Below, one piece after another: positions 8,733 to 19,366 of a DNA stretch of 64,000 bases (position 1 is the stretch's first letter; each line of letters opens with the position of its first letter). This DNA comes from Vampirovibrio chlorellavorus. Lineage in GTDB: Bacteria; Cyanobacteriota; Vampirovibrionia; Vampirovibrionales; Vampirovibrionaceae. Both the position numbers and the translations under genes were made by a program. A model generated the notes under the pieces. It was not told the origin of the DNA. It saw nothing but the letters and a program-made list of their open reading frames with translations, and did not search any database. Where the stretch lies: contig CAIPMU010000011.1 of NCBI GenBank assembly GCA_903866275.1, positions 248,001 through 312,000 on the forward strand, written 5' to 3'.

Positions 8733-10729
8733 TGACGTACAATGCCTTCTCGCTGTTCCAGCGGGCAGTGATAGTTGCAAGCCTGGCTCACCACGCTCAC
8801 TGCATCTGTCTTGAGGCTCACTTCCTTGCCCTGCTTGTCAAACAGGCAAACTCCGGAATTGATGATGGCATCCGGCACATCGACCGTAGGATTATAGAAA
8901 TTACCGCAGCTACCGCAGGTAACAATGGTCAGGCCGCGGTGCTGCAACTTGGCATGCAGCTCATAAAAGGCCTGATCCAGAATGCTGTATGATTCAGTGG
9001 AAAAGGCGATACTCTTGTACTCCAGGGTGAGCTGGTAATTTTCTTTGCCTTCCGGGGTCACTGTGGTCAGGGTTTTGAGACGGCAGTTTACCTGCTTAAG
9101 GCCATTCGACAAGGGGACCGAACGCACAACCTCACTGGCTTGCTGACGAACCGGCGGCGCTGGCTCAGGAAGGACTGCCGTTGGACTGCTAAGCCGACGA
9201 GCACTCAGGGCGGCGGCCGCATCCATACCGGGGCTGACTTTTTTAGGCCGCTGCGGGCTCACCGGAAATTCATCCTGCCAGCTCACGGCGCTCACATCAT
9301 GATCAGCGCGACCCATGGCATCTTCAAGGGCATTGGCCCGAATGAGATCTTGCACGGCATGCTTGCTCTGCTGTTGGGCTAGCCAGGTTTCATCGGTCTC
9401 ATCATCCTCATTAAAGCGGGTCTTGCGTACCTTGCGGTAACTGCTACCCACCTGGGGACGGTTTAAAAAGGCTTCCTGCATGGCCCCATAAAATGCCAGC
9501 GGGGAGGCGAGCAAGGCCAAACCGTAACTCATCGGCGTGTAAACCAGCATGGCAATATAATCGTTCAGCTTGCCACGCGCCACCAACAGACCCAGCACAT
9601 TCAGGCCCAACGCCAGCGCGGCCAGTATCGACCAACCCACGGGATTCCCCGGAATAGGCCAGTGGGTCACACGATCCAGCAAAGCCACCGTGGCCAGAGC
9701 CAATACCGGAAAAAGATAAGGCGGAGTCACAATAGCCAGAGCCTGCTCCAGATCATTCCAATCAAAACGTACCAGCACCCGACTTAGTAAACGAGGGCCA
9801 TAATGGACCAATAAACGCAAACGATTGAAAAAAGTACCCACACACTGGGTAAAAAAGCCCAACACATTCACCTGAGAATCTGCGTAGACCACCACGTTGG
9901 GGGCCCAGTTCACCCGAAAATTTTCCAGATTGAGGCGAATGGTGTATTCCAGGTTATCCAAATCCGTACCGCGCCGGTAGGGAATCATCTCCAGCACTTC
10001 CTGCTTGATGGCCCAGCCGGAATCCAGCAAACGACAACTCAAGCCCAAATGGAAGCGGCCCGCGTTGCCAATGCGGTTAAACAACCGGGTTGATAAGGCA
10101 CAGGCCTTGGCCAACGGGGAATGGGGCATGTTTTTCAAGGCCACATAACCCTGCACCGCAAAGCTGTCCAAGCCACGACTGGCCACATTCTGAAAGAAAT
10201 CGGGCTTAATCATGTCCGTGGGCTTGAGGAAGACAAACATACCGTTGCCGCCTGCGGCCAGACAGCGTTCAATCAGCCAGCCCACGGCCACGGCATAATG
10301 GGGATTTTCGCCATTGGGAAAGGGCCAAACTTTAACATTGGCCCGCAAGGATTGCGGAATCAGGTCGCGCCGGGTGGCTTCGGAAGCCACCAGATGCACG
10401 GACACTTTACTGGCCGGATAGTCCTGCTCGTGAATGGCATTGAGGAGGGCCAACAAGGCCGGATGATCGTTGGCATCCAGAAAAGGAATCAGGATGGAGA
10501 GCTGGAACTCCTGATTTTCACGGGAGAGCTTGCGCACCAGATCATGCTTGCGGCCTTGCTCAGCGGCCAAAATGACCAGCAACTGCCGAATGAAAAACAG
10601 GCCAATCACCAGCCCCAGACTGAGATTTAACCAGGAAAGCATTTGGGGTAAAAAATTCATACCTGTTCCCGTGCCGACTCCATCACTGTGAATGCATTCA
10701 ATCCCGATCAGTCGAAAGGATGCGTTCAT
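8696..10729 (-). CDS. Membrane glycosyltransferase-like protein (GT2 family) with Cys-rich C-terminal domain
   Basis: This 677-residue protein has an N-terminal membrane segment, then a GT2-like domain. FQLSILIPFLDANDHPAL resembles the nucleotide-sugar fold, LKPTDMIKPDFF stands where a DxD motif is expected, and LEYTIRLNLENFRVNWAPN matches the acceptor-side block. Several membrane helices follow. After a polar linker comes a C-terminal domain with CGSCGNFYNP and a later CNYHC that I do not recognise. The DxD being PTD is a deviation, so activity is uncertain. The ATG at 10729 has AAAGG at 5 bases; a second candidate at 10660 (NFLPQMLSW) is also possible. By analogy with BcsA/IcaA-like enzymes it would polymerise or transfer sugar at the inner membrane. 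Confidence 0.7.
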   Translation of the reverse strand: MNASFRLIGIECIHSDGVGTGTGMNFLPQMLSWLNLSLGLVIGLFFIRQLLVILAAEQGRKHDLVRKLSRENQEFQLSILIPFLDANDHPALLALLNAIHEQDYPASKVSVHLVASEATRRDLIPQSLRANVKVWPFPNGENPHYAVAVGWLIERCLAAGGNGMFVFLKPTDMIKPDFFQNVASRGLDSFAVQGYVALKNMPHSPLAKACALSTRLFNRIGNAGRFHLGLSCRLLDSGWAIKQEVLEMIPYRRGTDLDNLEYTIRLNLENFRVNWAPNVVVYADSQVNVLGFFTQCVGTFFNRLRLLVHYGPRLLSRVLVRFDWNDLEQALAIVTPPYLFPVLALATVALLDRVTHWPIPGNPVGWSILAALALGLNVLGLLVARGKLNDYIAMLVYTPMSYGLALLASPLAFYGAMQEAFLNRPQVGSSYRKVRKTRFNEDDETDETWLAQQQSKHAVQDLIRANALEDAMGRADHDVSAVSWQDEFPVSPQRPKKVSPGMDAAAALSARRLSSPTAVLPEPAPPVRQQASEVVRSVPLSNGLKQVNCRLKTLTTVTPEGKENYQLTLEYKSIAFSTESYSILDQAFYELHAKLQHRGLTIVTCGSCGNFYNPTVDVPDAIINSGVCLFDKQGKEVSLKTDAVSVVSQACNYHCPLEQREGIVRQWKESLTLSRTR

Positions 10730-10781
10730 GGCAACCTTTCAACAGAAGGATACACTGTATTTTACCTGAAATTGACCGGAT

Positions 10782-11330
10782 TTATAAAGCCATCCTTGCG
10801 GCGCGGGCCATTTCAGATTCCGGCTGAAGCTTCAGGAAGCGCTCAAAGCAGGCCTTAGCCGCTTTTGGGTTGTGGTTGGCTTTGTAAATATATCCCAGCA
10901 TAAACCAGGCCTCGGCGTTGTCGGGGTTCTCCGAGACGCGATCTTTCATGTAGAGTTCCGCCTCCCGCAGATGCCCAGCGGCAGCGTAAGTGTCAATCAG
11001 GTTGCGAAAGGCCATGGAGAAGGTGGGCTGAATGCGACAAGCCCGCTGAAATGAGGCGTAAGCAAAGCTGTAATTACCCGTCTCCCGGTAAGCCAGCCCC
11101 AGATTGTTATACAACATAGCCGCCATACCGGCATAAGGATTGAGCAGGAGGGCAGCCTTGTACTCCTCAATAGCTTCTTCCGGACGATGCAAGGCCATTA
11201 AGGACTCAGCCGAGTTGGCATGGGTAATGGCGTTGTCCCGCAGGTCATAGGCAAAGGCCGGAGCCGTCTCAAGCAGGCCGCCCATCGATAACAAAACGCC
11301 ACACAATAGGGGCAATAACTGCCTGCCCAT
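10782..11330 (-). CDS. Secreted TPR-repeat protein
   Basis: The ATG at 11330 gives a protein of 182 residues with a clear signal peptide (GRQLLPLLCGVLLSMGG, ending near APAFA). About four tetratricopeptide repeats follow (for example AIEEYKAALLLNPYAGM, YNNLGLAYRETGNYSFA, AWFMLGYIYKANHNPKAA). Longer in-frame starts exist (11417, 11489), but they would bury the signal peptide. TPR proteins hold partners together; here the location is periplasm or outer membrane. It is downstream of, and on the same strand as, the anchored protein at 11851-12741, separated by about 500 bases that contain repeat copy 2. The next gene on this strand is the GT2 gene. Confidence 0.75.
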   Translation of the reverse strand: MGRQLLPLLCGVLLSMGGLLETAPAFAYDLRDNAITHANSAESLMALHRPEEAIEEYKAALLLNPYAGMAAMLYNNLGLAYRETGNYSFAYASFQRACRIQPTFSMAFRNLIDTYAAAGHLREAELYMKDRVSENPDNAEAWFMLGYIYKANHNPKAAKACFERFLKLQPESEMARAARMAL

Positions 11331-11671
11331 AGAGAAACTTAGTAAATCGGGTGCCTGACCGCGCAAGTTTATCACTCCAAAGCCCTTCCAGTGGCTTGAA
11401 TCCCCGGTGTCCGTCATGCAATCACTCAAAATCACAATCACACGGAGCCTCACTCCCAGTTTAACCGCCCCACCCCTACAAACCATCACCCGAGTACTGG
11501 AAATCCATCAGAACCCCAAACAGATCTCTCCCCTCTTCCACCTAAATCCCCCCCCACTAAAAAGAAAAATAATTCGGAAAATAATTCGGCAGGTAGCCAG
11601 GTCATTAGGTGGATGAATGGGCGAGGCAGACAGGAAAGTAGACACAAGGAAAAAAAGAAGGAACCCGCACA
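11331..11671. other. Intergenic region upstream of the TPR gene
   Basis: About 340 bases without a convincing gene. The part from 11500 to 11670 is rich in A and C runs on the plus strand. I see no clear promoter, RNA or strong hairpin. An open frame that spans it on the minus strand (starting RKASLPQTPSIGGHW) begins in repeat copy 2 and looks non-coding. Confidence 0.5.
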
Positions 11672-11838
11672 AAGCACGCCCCCTCTCCAAAAAGAGGCAA
11701 AGCCACTTTTCCTAAGCAAAAAAGCACCAAAGCCACGCACCAGAAAGCAACATCTGGCGGGGTTTAGGGGCCGCCAGTGGCCCCCAATGGAGGGAGTTTG
11801 AGGGAGGCTAGCCTTCCTCAAGCCAACCAGCTAAACCC
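11672..11838 (-). repeat. Structured dispersed repeat, copy 2
   Basis: This diverged copy of the unit at 7783-7949 has the same length and orientation. The three inverted repeats are kept: the 24-base palindrome has a single mismatch (11798-11821); the GC stem is GGGGCC/GGCCCC around GCCAGT instead of GGGGGC/GCCCCC; the third stem is AAAAGaGGC-AAA-GCCaCTTTT. It ends 12 bases from the stop codon of the upstream minus-strand gene, the same 3' placement as copy 1. Confidence 0.8.
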
Positions 11839-11850
11839 GAAAACGCAATA

Positions 11851-12741
11851 CTAAATAGAAGCCACTCCCAAAGTACTCGCGGGCAAAGTCTGATGCGTAT
11901 AGACCCGCAGATACACGGCCACCGTGCCACAGGTCTGCTGACAATCCAGGGTGCTTTCCCAGCGCAAGGTCAGATGATTGGCCAAATTCTTCAACAGTGC
12001 GCTCTCCTGCTTCACCAGATGCAGGGTTTGAGGATAAGCCTGAGCCTCGGGATCACGGGAGAGGGCATCCACCTGCCCCATGAAGGCCGCCAGATTTTGA
12101 CCCACCTGGGAACTGGGCTGGCCCCGCTCCTCGCTCATAAGTTGCCCACGCTGATTGTAGCGGGCCGTCACCACGGGTTGCCTGGTCAGGCCGGAGAGGT
12201 AGTAGAGAATGGAAGAGCGTACCTGCAAGTGATTCATATTGGAAATGGGTCGCCCGGCAAACTGAAACGCGTCGGCCTGATGGATGCTGTTGCCCAGAGA
12301 TTGGGCTTGCAAGCTCAGGGATTCCAGTTGTTGGGCGAGCGCAGGGTTGTGCATCTCCTTGGCCATTTGATCAAACAGGTAGGAGGCATACTGAAAGGAC
12401 TCGCTACCCGCCTGATGCCGGGTCTGGGACAGATTGAAGGGATTTTGCAGGACTTGCAGGTTCACCTGATTGTGATCCAGACTGACCTGTTGCCAACGGG
12501 GCGAAAAGCCAGCGGGCAAGATACCCATCGAGGGCTCTACCACAGGAGCCCCTTCCACATCCGAGGTGTCATCACTCAACTCCGTCGCTTCGGCGCTTGG
12601 GGTGGAGGCTTGGGCCAATGCGCCCAAGCGTGGCATCTCCAGCGGACCATCATAAAAGAAGAAGGTGGCGAACAGAACGCCGCACAGCGCCGACAGCGAG
12701 AAGATCAAGGCTTTCAGATGGACTTGAATTCGACCCCGCAT
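11851..12741 (-). CDS. Membrane-anchored hypothetical protein
   Basis: The ATG at 12741 gives a 296-residue protein. It starts RGRIQVHLKALIFSLSALCG, a basic N-terminus followed by one hydrophobic segment, so it is either anchored in the inner membrane or secreted. The rest is polar, Gln-rich and largely helical, without a domain I recognise. A single Cys pair near the C-terminus (DCQQTCG) could form a disulfide outside the cytoplasm. The first 50 residues of the longer frame (up to 12894) read like non-coding sequence, hence the start choice. It is probably the first gene of the minus-strand envelope group that runs down to the CPBP gene. Confidence 0.6.
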   Translation of the reverse strand: MRGRIQVHLKALIFSLSALCGVLFATFFFYDGPLEMPRLGALAQASTPSAEATELSDDTSDVEGAPVVEPSMGILPAGFSPRWQQVSLDHNQVNLQVLQNPFNLSQTRHQAGSESFQYASYLFDQMAKEMHNPALAQQLESLSLQAQSLGNSIHQADAFQFAGRPISNMNHLQVRSSILYYLSGLTRQPVVTARYNQRGQLMSEERGQPSSQVGQNLAAFMGQVDALSRDPEAQAYPQTLHLVKQESALLKNLANHLTLRWESTLDCQQTCGTVAVYLRVYTHQTLPASTLGVASI

Positions 12742-12956
12742 AAACACCACCACTCCTAAATTGACCACGGTTGTTCGTGAGTCTCCAAACCCTCCAACCC
12801 TGGAAACTGGATCTCCTGAATCCAGAGCATCCCAAAATGGAGGATACTTATGTCTTCGACGGAAGTTCCCAAAACCGTAGGGTAGAATTGGCAATTCCTA
12901 AAAAACTGTTACAAAGGCCGCAGTTAAAAAACCATTCAAAAAAGGGCTCAAGCCAG

Positions 12957-12999
12957 CCCAAAAAACAAAAACAGGGACTGAAATTCGTTCAGTCCCTGT
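12957..12999 (-). terminator. Intrinsic terminator after pyrG
   Basis: On the minus strand, ACAGGGACTGAA and TTCAGTCCCTGT form a perfect 12-bp stem around a 5-base loop, followed by a run rich in T. It lies 34 bases past the pyrG stop codon. Confidence 0.93.
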
Positions 13000-13033
13000 C
13001 TTCAGTTGAGTTTCAAAATGGTGAGCTGGCGAC

Positions 13034-14728
<1,695 letters not shown>

Positions 14729-14796
14729 TTAGTGAGAATAGACAGAAACTTTCGGAAAAACCATTGAAAAACCGTTAAACGCGCCAGAGCATCCGC

Positions 14797-15093
14797 TTAG
14801 CTGGCAGAATCGCCGAGAATTTTGGGCACCCGGAAGAAGCCATCTTCCACGTCGGGGGCGTTGGCCATGAGTTCGTCGCGGGTAAACTCACGCACGCCCT
14901 TGTCTTCCCGGAACACGGTAGGCTGATCGGCTTGCAGGCCAAGCTCAATACCGGAAAGATCCGCCTGATTCAGTTCTTCCACGAGGGAAAGAATCTTGCC
15001 CAGGTCCTGGGTGTAGCGTTCCACTTCATCCGGGGTCAGCTCCAGACGAGCCAGCTTTGCCACGTGTTGCACGGTTTCCTGAGTGATGGTCAT
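14797..15093 (-). CDS. gatC: Aspartyl/glutamyl-tRNA(Asn/Gln) amidotransferase subunit C
   Basis: This is the small subunit of the GatCAB complex, which converts Glu-tRNA(Gln) and/or Asp-tRNA(Asn) to the amidated forms. The 98 residues match the family along the whole length: VQHVAKLARLELTPDEVERY, then the helix with LSLVEELNQADLSGIE, and the RVPKIL C-terminal motif. GatA and GatB are not in this window, so the subunits are encoded apart. The ATG at 15093 has GGATA upstream. Since gltX is also here, Glu-tRNA supply for this route is accounted for. Confidence 0.93.
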   Translation of the reverse strand: MTITQETVQHVAKLARLELTPDEVERYTQDLGKILSLVEELNQADLSGIELGLQADQPTVFREDKGVREFTRDELMANAPDVEDGFFRVPKILGDSAS

Positions 15094-15399
15094 GGCTTGG
15101 GGGTATCCTTTATAAGGCTACTGTTGACTAAAACTAATGCTGGAGAGGTGTAACCGGGTCATTTTCCGGGAATCTCGGGCAGAGCCAAAGTGACCAGCGC
15201 CGAAAATTTCCCAGAAATGGCGGGAACCTTCCTCTATTCTAGTGAAAACGCGGAAGTTTCCAAAGCGAAAACGCAAAGAAAGTTCACAAAGCCAGCTCAG
15301 AGTAGACAATCCGTTCAGACGAAGCCAAACCAATAAAAACCTTCCAAACTGAAAATTGCTGAAGCTGATCATTCACGCCTGCCGAGAAAGGGGGTTTCA
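15094..15399. other. Divergent intergenic region gatC / RDD gene
   Basis: About 306 bases between two divergent start codons. It must hold both promoters, but I find no pair of hexamers good enough to name. No hairpin or conserved RNA signature is apparent. Confidence 0.4.
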
Positions 15400-15864
15400 A
15401 TGGAAAATTGGACCTACGCCGGTTTCTGGTGGCGCTTTCTGGCTTATGGAATTGATTTTATAGTTCTGTGTATATTGGGCTTCATGCTTACTCAAGTGGT
15501 TCTGTTTGCCAGCTATTATCCACCATTTGCAGTCCTGATTTCCAAACTTCTTTACTATTTCCCGTTCGAGATAAGAAAAATGCTCTTCGTTTGGCTATCC
15601 TTGTCGCTTTTACATTGGCTATACGTAACAGGCCTGCAATCCTCCCCTTGGCATGCCACTGCGGGTCAAAAACTATGCAAAATGGTCATCACAGACCCAG
15701 ACGGCAAAGGCATTTCATTTCTAAAGGCTTCAGCACGCCATTTTGCCACAATAATCACCAATTTCACCTGCGGTATCGGATACGTTATGGCGGCGTTTAC
15801 CGAGCGCCATCAAACCCTGCATGACGATATGGCAGGCACGGTGGTACTGCGAAAAGTCGACTAA
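15400..15864 (+). CDS. RDD-family membrane protein
   Basis: This protein of 154 residues has three to four membrane segments. YAGFWWRFLAYGIDFIVL contains the R and D residues that name the RDD family, and AGQKLCKMVITDPDGKGISF is the second typical block. The function of RDD proteins is mostly unknown; some are linked to Na+/H+ antiport or ion homeostasis. The ATG at 15400 has AAAGGGGG at about 8 bases. The gene converges with lipB so tightly that the two stop codons overlap (TAA on plus, TAG on minus within CTAA). No terminator fits between them. Confidence 0.88.
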   Translation: MENWTYAGFWWRFLAYGIDFIVLCILGFMLTQVVLFASYYPPFAVLISKLLYYFPFEIRKMLFVWLSLSLLHWLYVTGLQSSPWHATAGQKLCKMVITDPDGKGISFLKASARHFATIITNFTCGIGYVMAAFTERHQTLHDDMAGTVVLRKVD

Positions 15865-16562
15865 CCGGCCTCTTGCGTCAGATTCCAAACGCTTGTCAGC
15901 TGCTGAACCAATGCCAGCTTGACCGCTTGCATGGAAACCACATGCCCCAACTGGGCCTCCATCGAGGTCATCGTCTGGCTGGGCAGACCGCAGGGGTTAA
16001 TTTGCTCAAAATGCGCCAAATCCGGGTTCACGTTCAGGGCCAGCCCGTGATAGGTGACCCACTTGCGCACGGCCACCCCAATGGAGGCAATCTTAAGTAA
16101 GCGCGGCTCCTGCGTCTCCAAGTCGAAGCCCTCCTCAAGCGGTGCTGGCACCCAGACGCCTGTCCAGCCAGCCTTGCGCGTGCCTTGCAGGCCAAATTGG
16201 GCCAAGGTCAAAATAATGGCCTCTTCCAAATCGCGCAGGAAGCGGTGTAAATCCCGGCGTGCAGGAGGCAAGGCAAAAATGGGATAGGCCACCAGCTGCC
16301 CCGGCCCGTGATAGGTCACATCCCCACCCCGCTCGATGGCAATCACAGGAATAGACGGGTTGAGCAAATTCTCGGTATGCGTATTACGGCCCAATGTAAT
16401 CACCGGGGGGTGCTCGCCCAACAGCAAGGTATCGCCAATCCTCCCGGCCAGCCGCTCTTCCACCAGCGACGTTTGCTGCGCCCAAATCGCCTCATACGGT
16501 CTCAGCCCAAAGTCCTGAACCGTAAAGGCTAAATCGTTTTCAGAGTAAGAAGAAATCGTCAT
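15861..16562 (-). CDS. lipB: Octanoyltransferase LipB
   Basis: LipB moves octanoyl groups from acyl carrier protein to the lipoyl domains of 2-oxoacid dehydrogenases and to GcvH. The protein has the family blocks RGGDVTYHGPGQLVAYPI, KIASIGVAVRKWVTYHGLAL (with the conserved lysine) and INPCGLPSQTMTSM (with the acyl-accepting cysteine). I use the ATG at 16562 (TISSYSEND follows) because family similarity begins shortly after; the ATG at 16616 adds an unrelated stretch. The start has no strong ribosome site. LipA is not in the window. Confidence 0.94.
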   Translation of the reverse strand: MTISSYSENDLAFTVQDFGLRPYEAIWAQQTSLVEERLAGRIGDTLLLGEHPPVITLGRNTHTENLLNPSIPVIAIERGGDVTYHGPGQLVAYPIFALPPARRDLHRFLRDLEEAIILTLAQFGLQGTRKAGWTGVWVPAPLEEGFDLETQEPRLLKIASIGVAVRKWVTYHGLALNVNPDLAHFEQINPCGLPSQTMTSMEAQLGHVVSMQAVKLALVQQLTSVWNLTQEAG

Positions 16563-16692
16563 ACTATTTTTTCTTTTAGCCACCGGTTCTAGCCATCTGT
16601 GCAATGGAAAAACCACCGCGCTTCAGGTTCACTCAATCAGACGGAAGCTTTTGCTTCCCTGCGTAGTATAAACCACTCGGAAACACCCTGCG

Positions 16693-17325
16693 ATGCCCAT
16701 GCCTCTTTCTCGGCTAAAAGTGCTCATCCTGAGCGATCATTACCGCTATCATGGCGCATTCAAACCCTTGCACCTGCTGAAAGACCTGTGGTTTAACCGG
16801 GGGTTTAAACTCACGGCAGCCTATCGTGTGGCTCACTTTCTCTATGTAAACCGTTATAACGTCGCCTTAAAGCTGTTCAACCTCTATTACTTCAACCTGC
16901 AAACCCGGTTCTGTTGTGAGCTACCCTACCAGACCCAGATTGGCCCCGGCCTGTACTTTGGGCATGTGTTTGGCACCATCATCAACGCCCAATGTCAGCT
17001 TGGTGCAAACGTCAACCTGAGCCACGCAGTCACGTTGGGCAGCATCGCCCAAGGCCCACGGGCAGGAGCCCCGATCATTGGCGATGCAGTCTATCTCGCG
17101 CCCGGCGCCAAGCTGATTGGCGGGATTCACATTGGATCCGGCACAGCGATTGGCGCCAATGCCGTGGTCACCAAAGACACCCCTAAAAACGCAGTAGCGG
17201 TGGGCATTCCTGCTCAAGTGCTTTCACTTAAGGGTTCGGGCGAGTATATCAGACACCCTGTAGAAATCGACAGGGTTGACTCAGAGCGCCTTACTCAAAA
17301 CGCTGCGCGGGACTGCCCGGTTTAA
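16693..17325 (+). CDS. Serine O-acetyltransferase-like hexapeptide acyltransferase
   Basis: This protein of 210 residues has a left-handed beta-helix built of hexapeptide repeats. Blocks include IGPGLYFGHVFGTIINAQ, GANVNLSHAVTLG, PIIGDAVYLAPGAKLIGG and IGSGTAIGANAVVTKD, ending in AVGIPAQVL. This is the CysE-type arrangement, and the histidine in LSHAVTLG matches a catalytic position. The N-terminal region is shorter than in full CysE and has the aromatic-rich helical look of serine-acetyltransferase-like enzymes in polysaccharide clusters. It could make O-acetylserine for cysteine or acetylate a sugar; the sequence alone does not decide. Confidence 0.82.
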   Translation: MPMPLSRLKVLILSDHYRYHGAFKPLHLLKDLWFNRGFKLTAAYRVAHFLYVNRYNVALKLFNLYYFNLQTRFCCELPYQTQIGPGLYFGHVFGTIINAQCQLGANVNLSHAVTLGSIAQGPRAGAPIIGDAVYLAPGAKLIGGIHIGSGTAIGANAVVTKDTPKNAVAVGIPAQVLSLKGSGEYIRHPVEIDRVDSERLTQNAARDCPV

Positions 17326-17329
17326 ACTG

Positions 17330-17695
17330 CTAGTTTTTGGCCGGAGCCACAGTAGCATCCGGGGTCATGGTGGCGGGGGCCGCCGAGCTATCCGGGGTTG
17401 TGTCGGGAGCCGCCGGGGGCTGCTTGCCGTAATCCGGCGAAACCCGGAAAATCTGGGTTAAAATCGCTTCAGGGCGCAGGCCAAAGGGCAAAATATACAG
17501 GGGCTCTTTGGGTTTGAGTTTCCACTCTTCGCCAGCCTCAATCACTTTGGTCACATAGCCGTCTTGCAGGACATAATCACAACGGTAGCAATATTTGCCG
17601 CAGTTGTTACGAATCTGCTCCGCCTTGATTTTGACCTCTTCCGCATGCACGGGCAGGGCAAACACGAGTAATACCAGCAATAACAGCTTTTTCAT
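17330..17695 (-). CDS. Small secreted hypothetical protein
   Basis: The ATG at 17695 opens a 121-residue protein with a textbook signal peptide (KKLLLLVLLVFALPVHA, then EEVK). AAGGTG stands about 11 bases before it. The mature part has CGKYCYRC, a compact Cys cluster, then a short basic region and a C-terminal tail rich in Pro, Ala, Asp and Thr. I know no family with this layout. The location is likely periplasmic, and the cysteines could bind a metal or form disulfides. It converges with the acetyltransferase gene with only four bases between the stop codons. Confidence 0.65.
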   Translation of the reverse strand: MKKLLLLVLLVFALPVHAEEVKIKAEQIRNNCGKYCYRCDYVLQDGYVTKVIEAGEEWKLKPKEPLYILPFGLRPEAILTQIFRVSPDYGKQPPAAPDTTPDSSAAPATMTPDATVAPAKN

Positions 17696-17878
17696 GATCA
17701 AAGCGCACCTTACATCTACGGCCAAATTCATGTTAGCCCATCTGCCAGCCAGAGAGAAGAGTGCAATCCGGCCACTAAATTGAGCATTTTGCACAAAGCC
17801 GCCTCAGGACAGCCTTTTGAACAGACAGCCCCATCATTACAAGTTTGTCAGTCGATGGAGGAGTCCGGCAGTCAGGGC

Positions 17879-19366
17879 TTATGCCTTGCCAAAGTACTCG
17901 GCCCAGCGCGAATCCACATGACTTTTCACGGCGGGATGCATCTCGATTTCATCTGGCCAATCGCGCTTGAAGCCTTCCTCGGGCCACTTTTTGGTGGCAT
18001 CGATGCCCACCTTGCTGCCGTAAGCCCACAGTGGCGTGGCGTGATCCAGAATATCCATAGGCCCATCGGCGAACATCATGTCCCGCTTGGGGTCCGTGTT
18101 GTTAAACACGTGCCAGGCCACCTGACTCAGATCCTGCACGTCCACATGCTTGTCCACCACAATCACGTACTTGCTGAACATCATCTGGCCAAAGCCCCAC
18201 ACGCTGCTCATCACCTTTTTGGCGTGGCCGGGATAGCGCTTGTCGATGCTCAGAATTACGCAGTTGTGGAACACGCCTTCCCAAGGCAGGTTCATATCCA
18301 CAATCTCGGAGATAAACAGGCGCAACAGAGGCAAGAAGATCCGCTCGGTGGCCTTGCCCAGATAGCAATCCTCTTGCGGTGGCTTGCCCACAATAGTGGT
18401 CTGGTAAATGGGGTTCTTGCGATGCGTGACCGCAGTGACATGAAGCACCGGGAAATCATCCGCCAGCGAGTAATAGCCGGTATGATCCCCAAAGGGGCCT
18501 TCCCAACGCAGCTCATCCAGCAGAACATAGCCTTCCACCACGATTTCTGCATTGGCGGGCACCTGATTGTCGATGGTTTTGCACTGCACCATTTTCACCG
18601 GATCGCTGTGCAAAAAGCCCGCCAGAATCATTTCATCAATGCCCGGCGGCAGCGGGGCCGTAGCGCTATAGATGACATGCGGCGCACAGCCGAAGGCGGC
18701 TGCCACTTCCACCCGGTCTTTGCCCAAACGGCGCGCATTTTCGTAAATACGATTGCCGTCGTGGTGCTTATGCCAGTGCATCCCGGTGGTGGTGTTGTCG
18801 TATTTCTGCATGCGGTACATGCCCACATTGCGCTCGCCAGTGGCCGGGTCTTTCACAAAGATGCAGGGATAGGTCATAAACGGGCCGCCATCATCGGGCC
18901 AGCAGGTAATCACCGGGATCTTGTCCAGCATGGGCTGGCTGGGATCGGTAATCACCACCTCCTGGCACGGAGCCGCGCCCTTGTACTCACGGGGGAGGAA
19001 CTTGTTCAGTTCGGCCAGCTTGGGGAGCATTTGCAGTTTTTCCCACAAGTTATTGGGAATATCCGGCTTGATGAAAAACTCGATGCGCTTCTGAATTTCC
19101 TCGTAGCGCTCCACCCCAAGGGCCAGCATCATGCGCTTGTGAGAGCCCATGGCATTGATCAGCAGAGGCATCTCGTACACTTCCCCGTTGGGGCCGCGCA
19201 CATTGGTGAACAGCAGTGCCTTGTTTTCGTGGTCTGGGGCCTTGCTGATGCGATCTGCAATTTCAGTGATTTCCAGATGGGTGGTCACCGGGGCAGCGAT
19301 TTCCACCAACTCACCCGCTTTTCTGAGCAGATCCAGATAACCGCGCAAATCCGTAAAATTGGGCAT
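17879..19366 (-). CDS. ubiD: UbiD-family decarboxylase
   Basis: UbiD enzymes use prenylated FMN to remove carboxyl groups from aromatic or unsaturated acids, classically in quinone synthesis. The protein has NFTDLRGYLDLLRKAGELVEI at its N-terminus. The central block contains NVGMYRMQKYDN and TGMHWHKHHDG, followed by EGPFGDHTGYYS, which supplies the E and D of the catalytic E-(R)-E network and cofactor contacts. I use the ATG at 19366 (GGAGAA 8 bases upstream) over the one at 19399. It is 495 residues long, normal for the family. The partner UbiX is not in the window, and the exact substrate cannot be told. Confidence 0.93.
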   Translation of the reverse strand: MPNFTDLRGYLDLLRKAGELVEIAAPVTTHLEITEIADRISKAPDHENKALLFTNVRGPNGEVYEMPLLINAMGSHKRMMLALGVERYEEIQKRIEFFIKPDIPNNLWEKLQMLPKLAELNKFLPREYKGAAPCQEVVITDPSQPMLDKIPVITCWPDDGGPFMTYPCIFVKDPATGERNVGMYRMQKYDNTTTGMHWHKHHDGNRIYENARRLGKDRVEVAAAFGCAPHVIYSATAPLPPGIDEMILAGFLHSDPVKMVQCKTIDNQVPANAEIVVEGYVLLDELRWEGPFGDHTGYYSLADDFPVLHVTAVTHRKNPIYQTTIVGKPPQEDCYLGKATERIFLPLLRLFISEIVDMNLPWEGVFHNCVILSIDKRYPGHAKKVMSSVWGFGQMMFSKYVIVVDKHVDVQDLSQVAWHVFNNTDPKRDMMFADGPMDILDHATPLWAYGSKVGIDATKKWPEEGFKRDWPDEIEMHPAVKSHVDSRWAEYFGKA

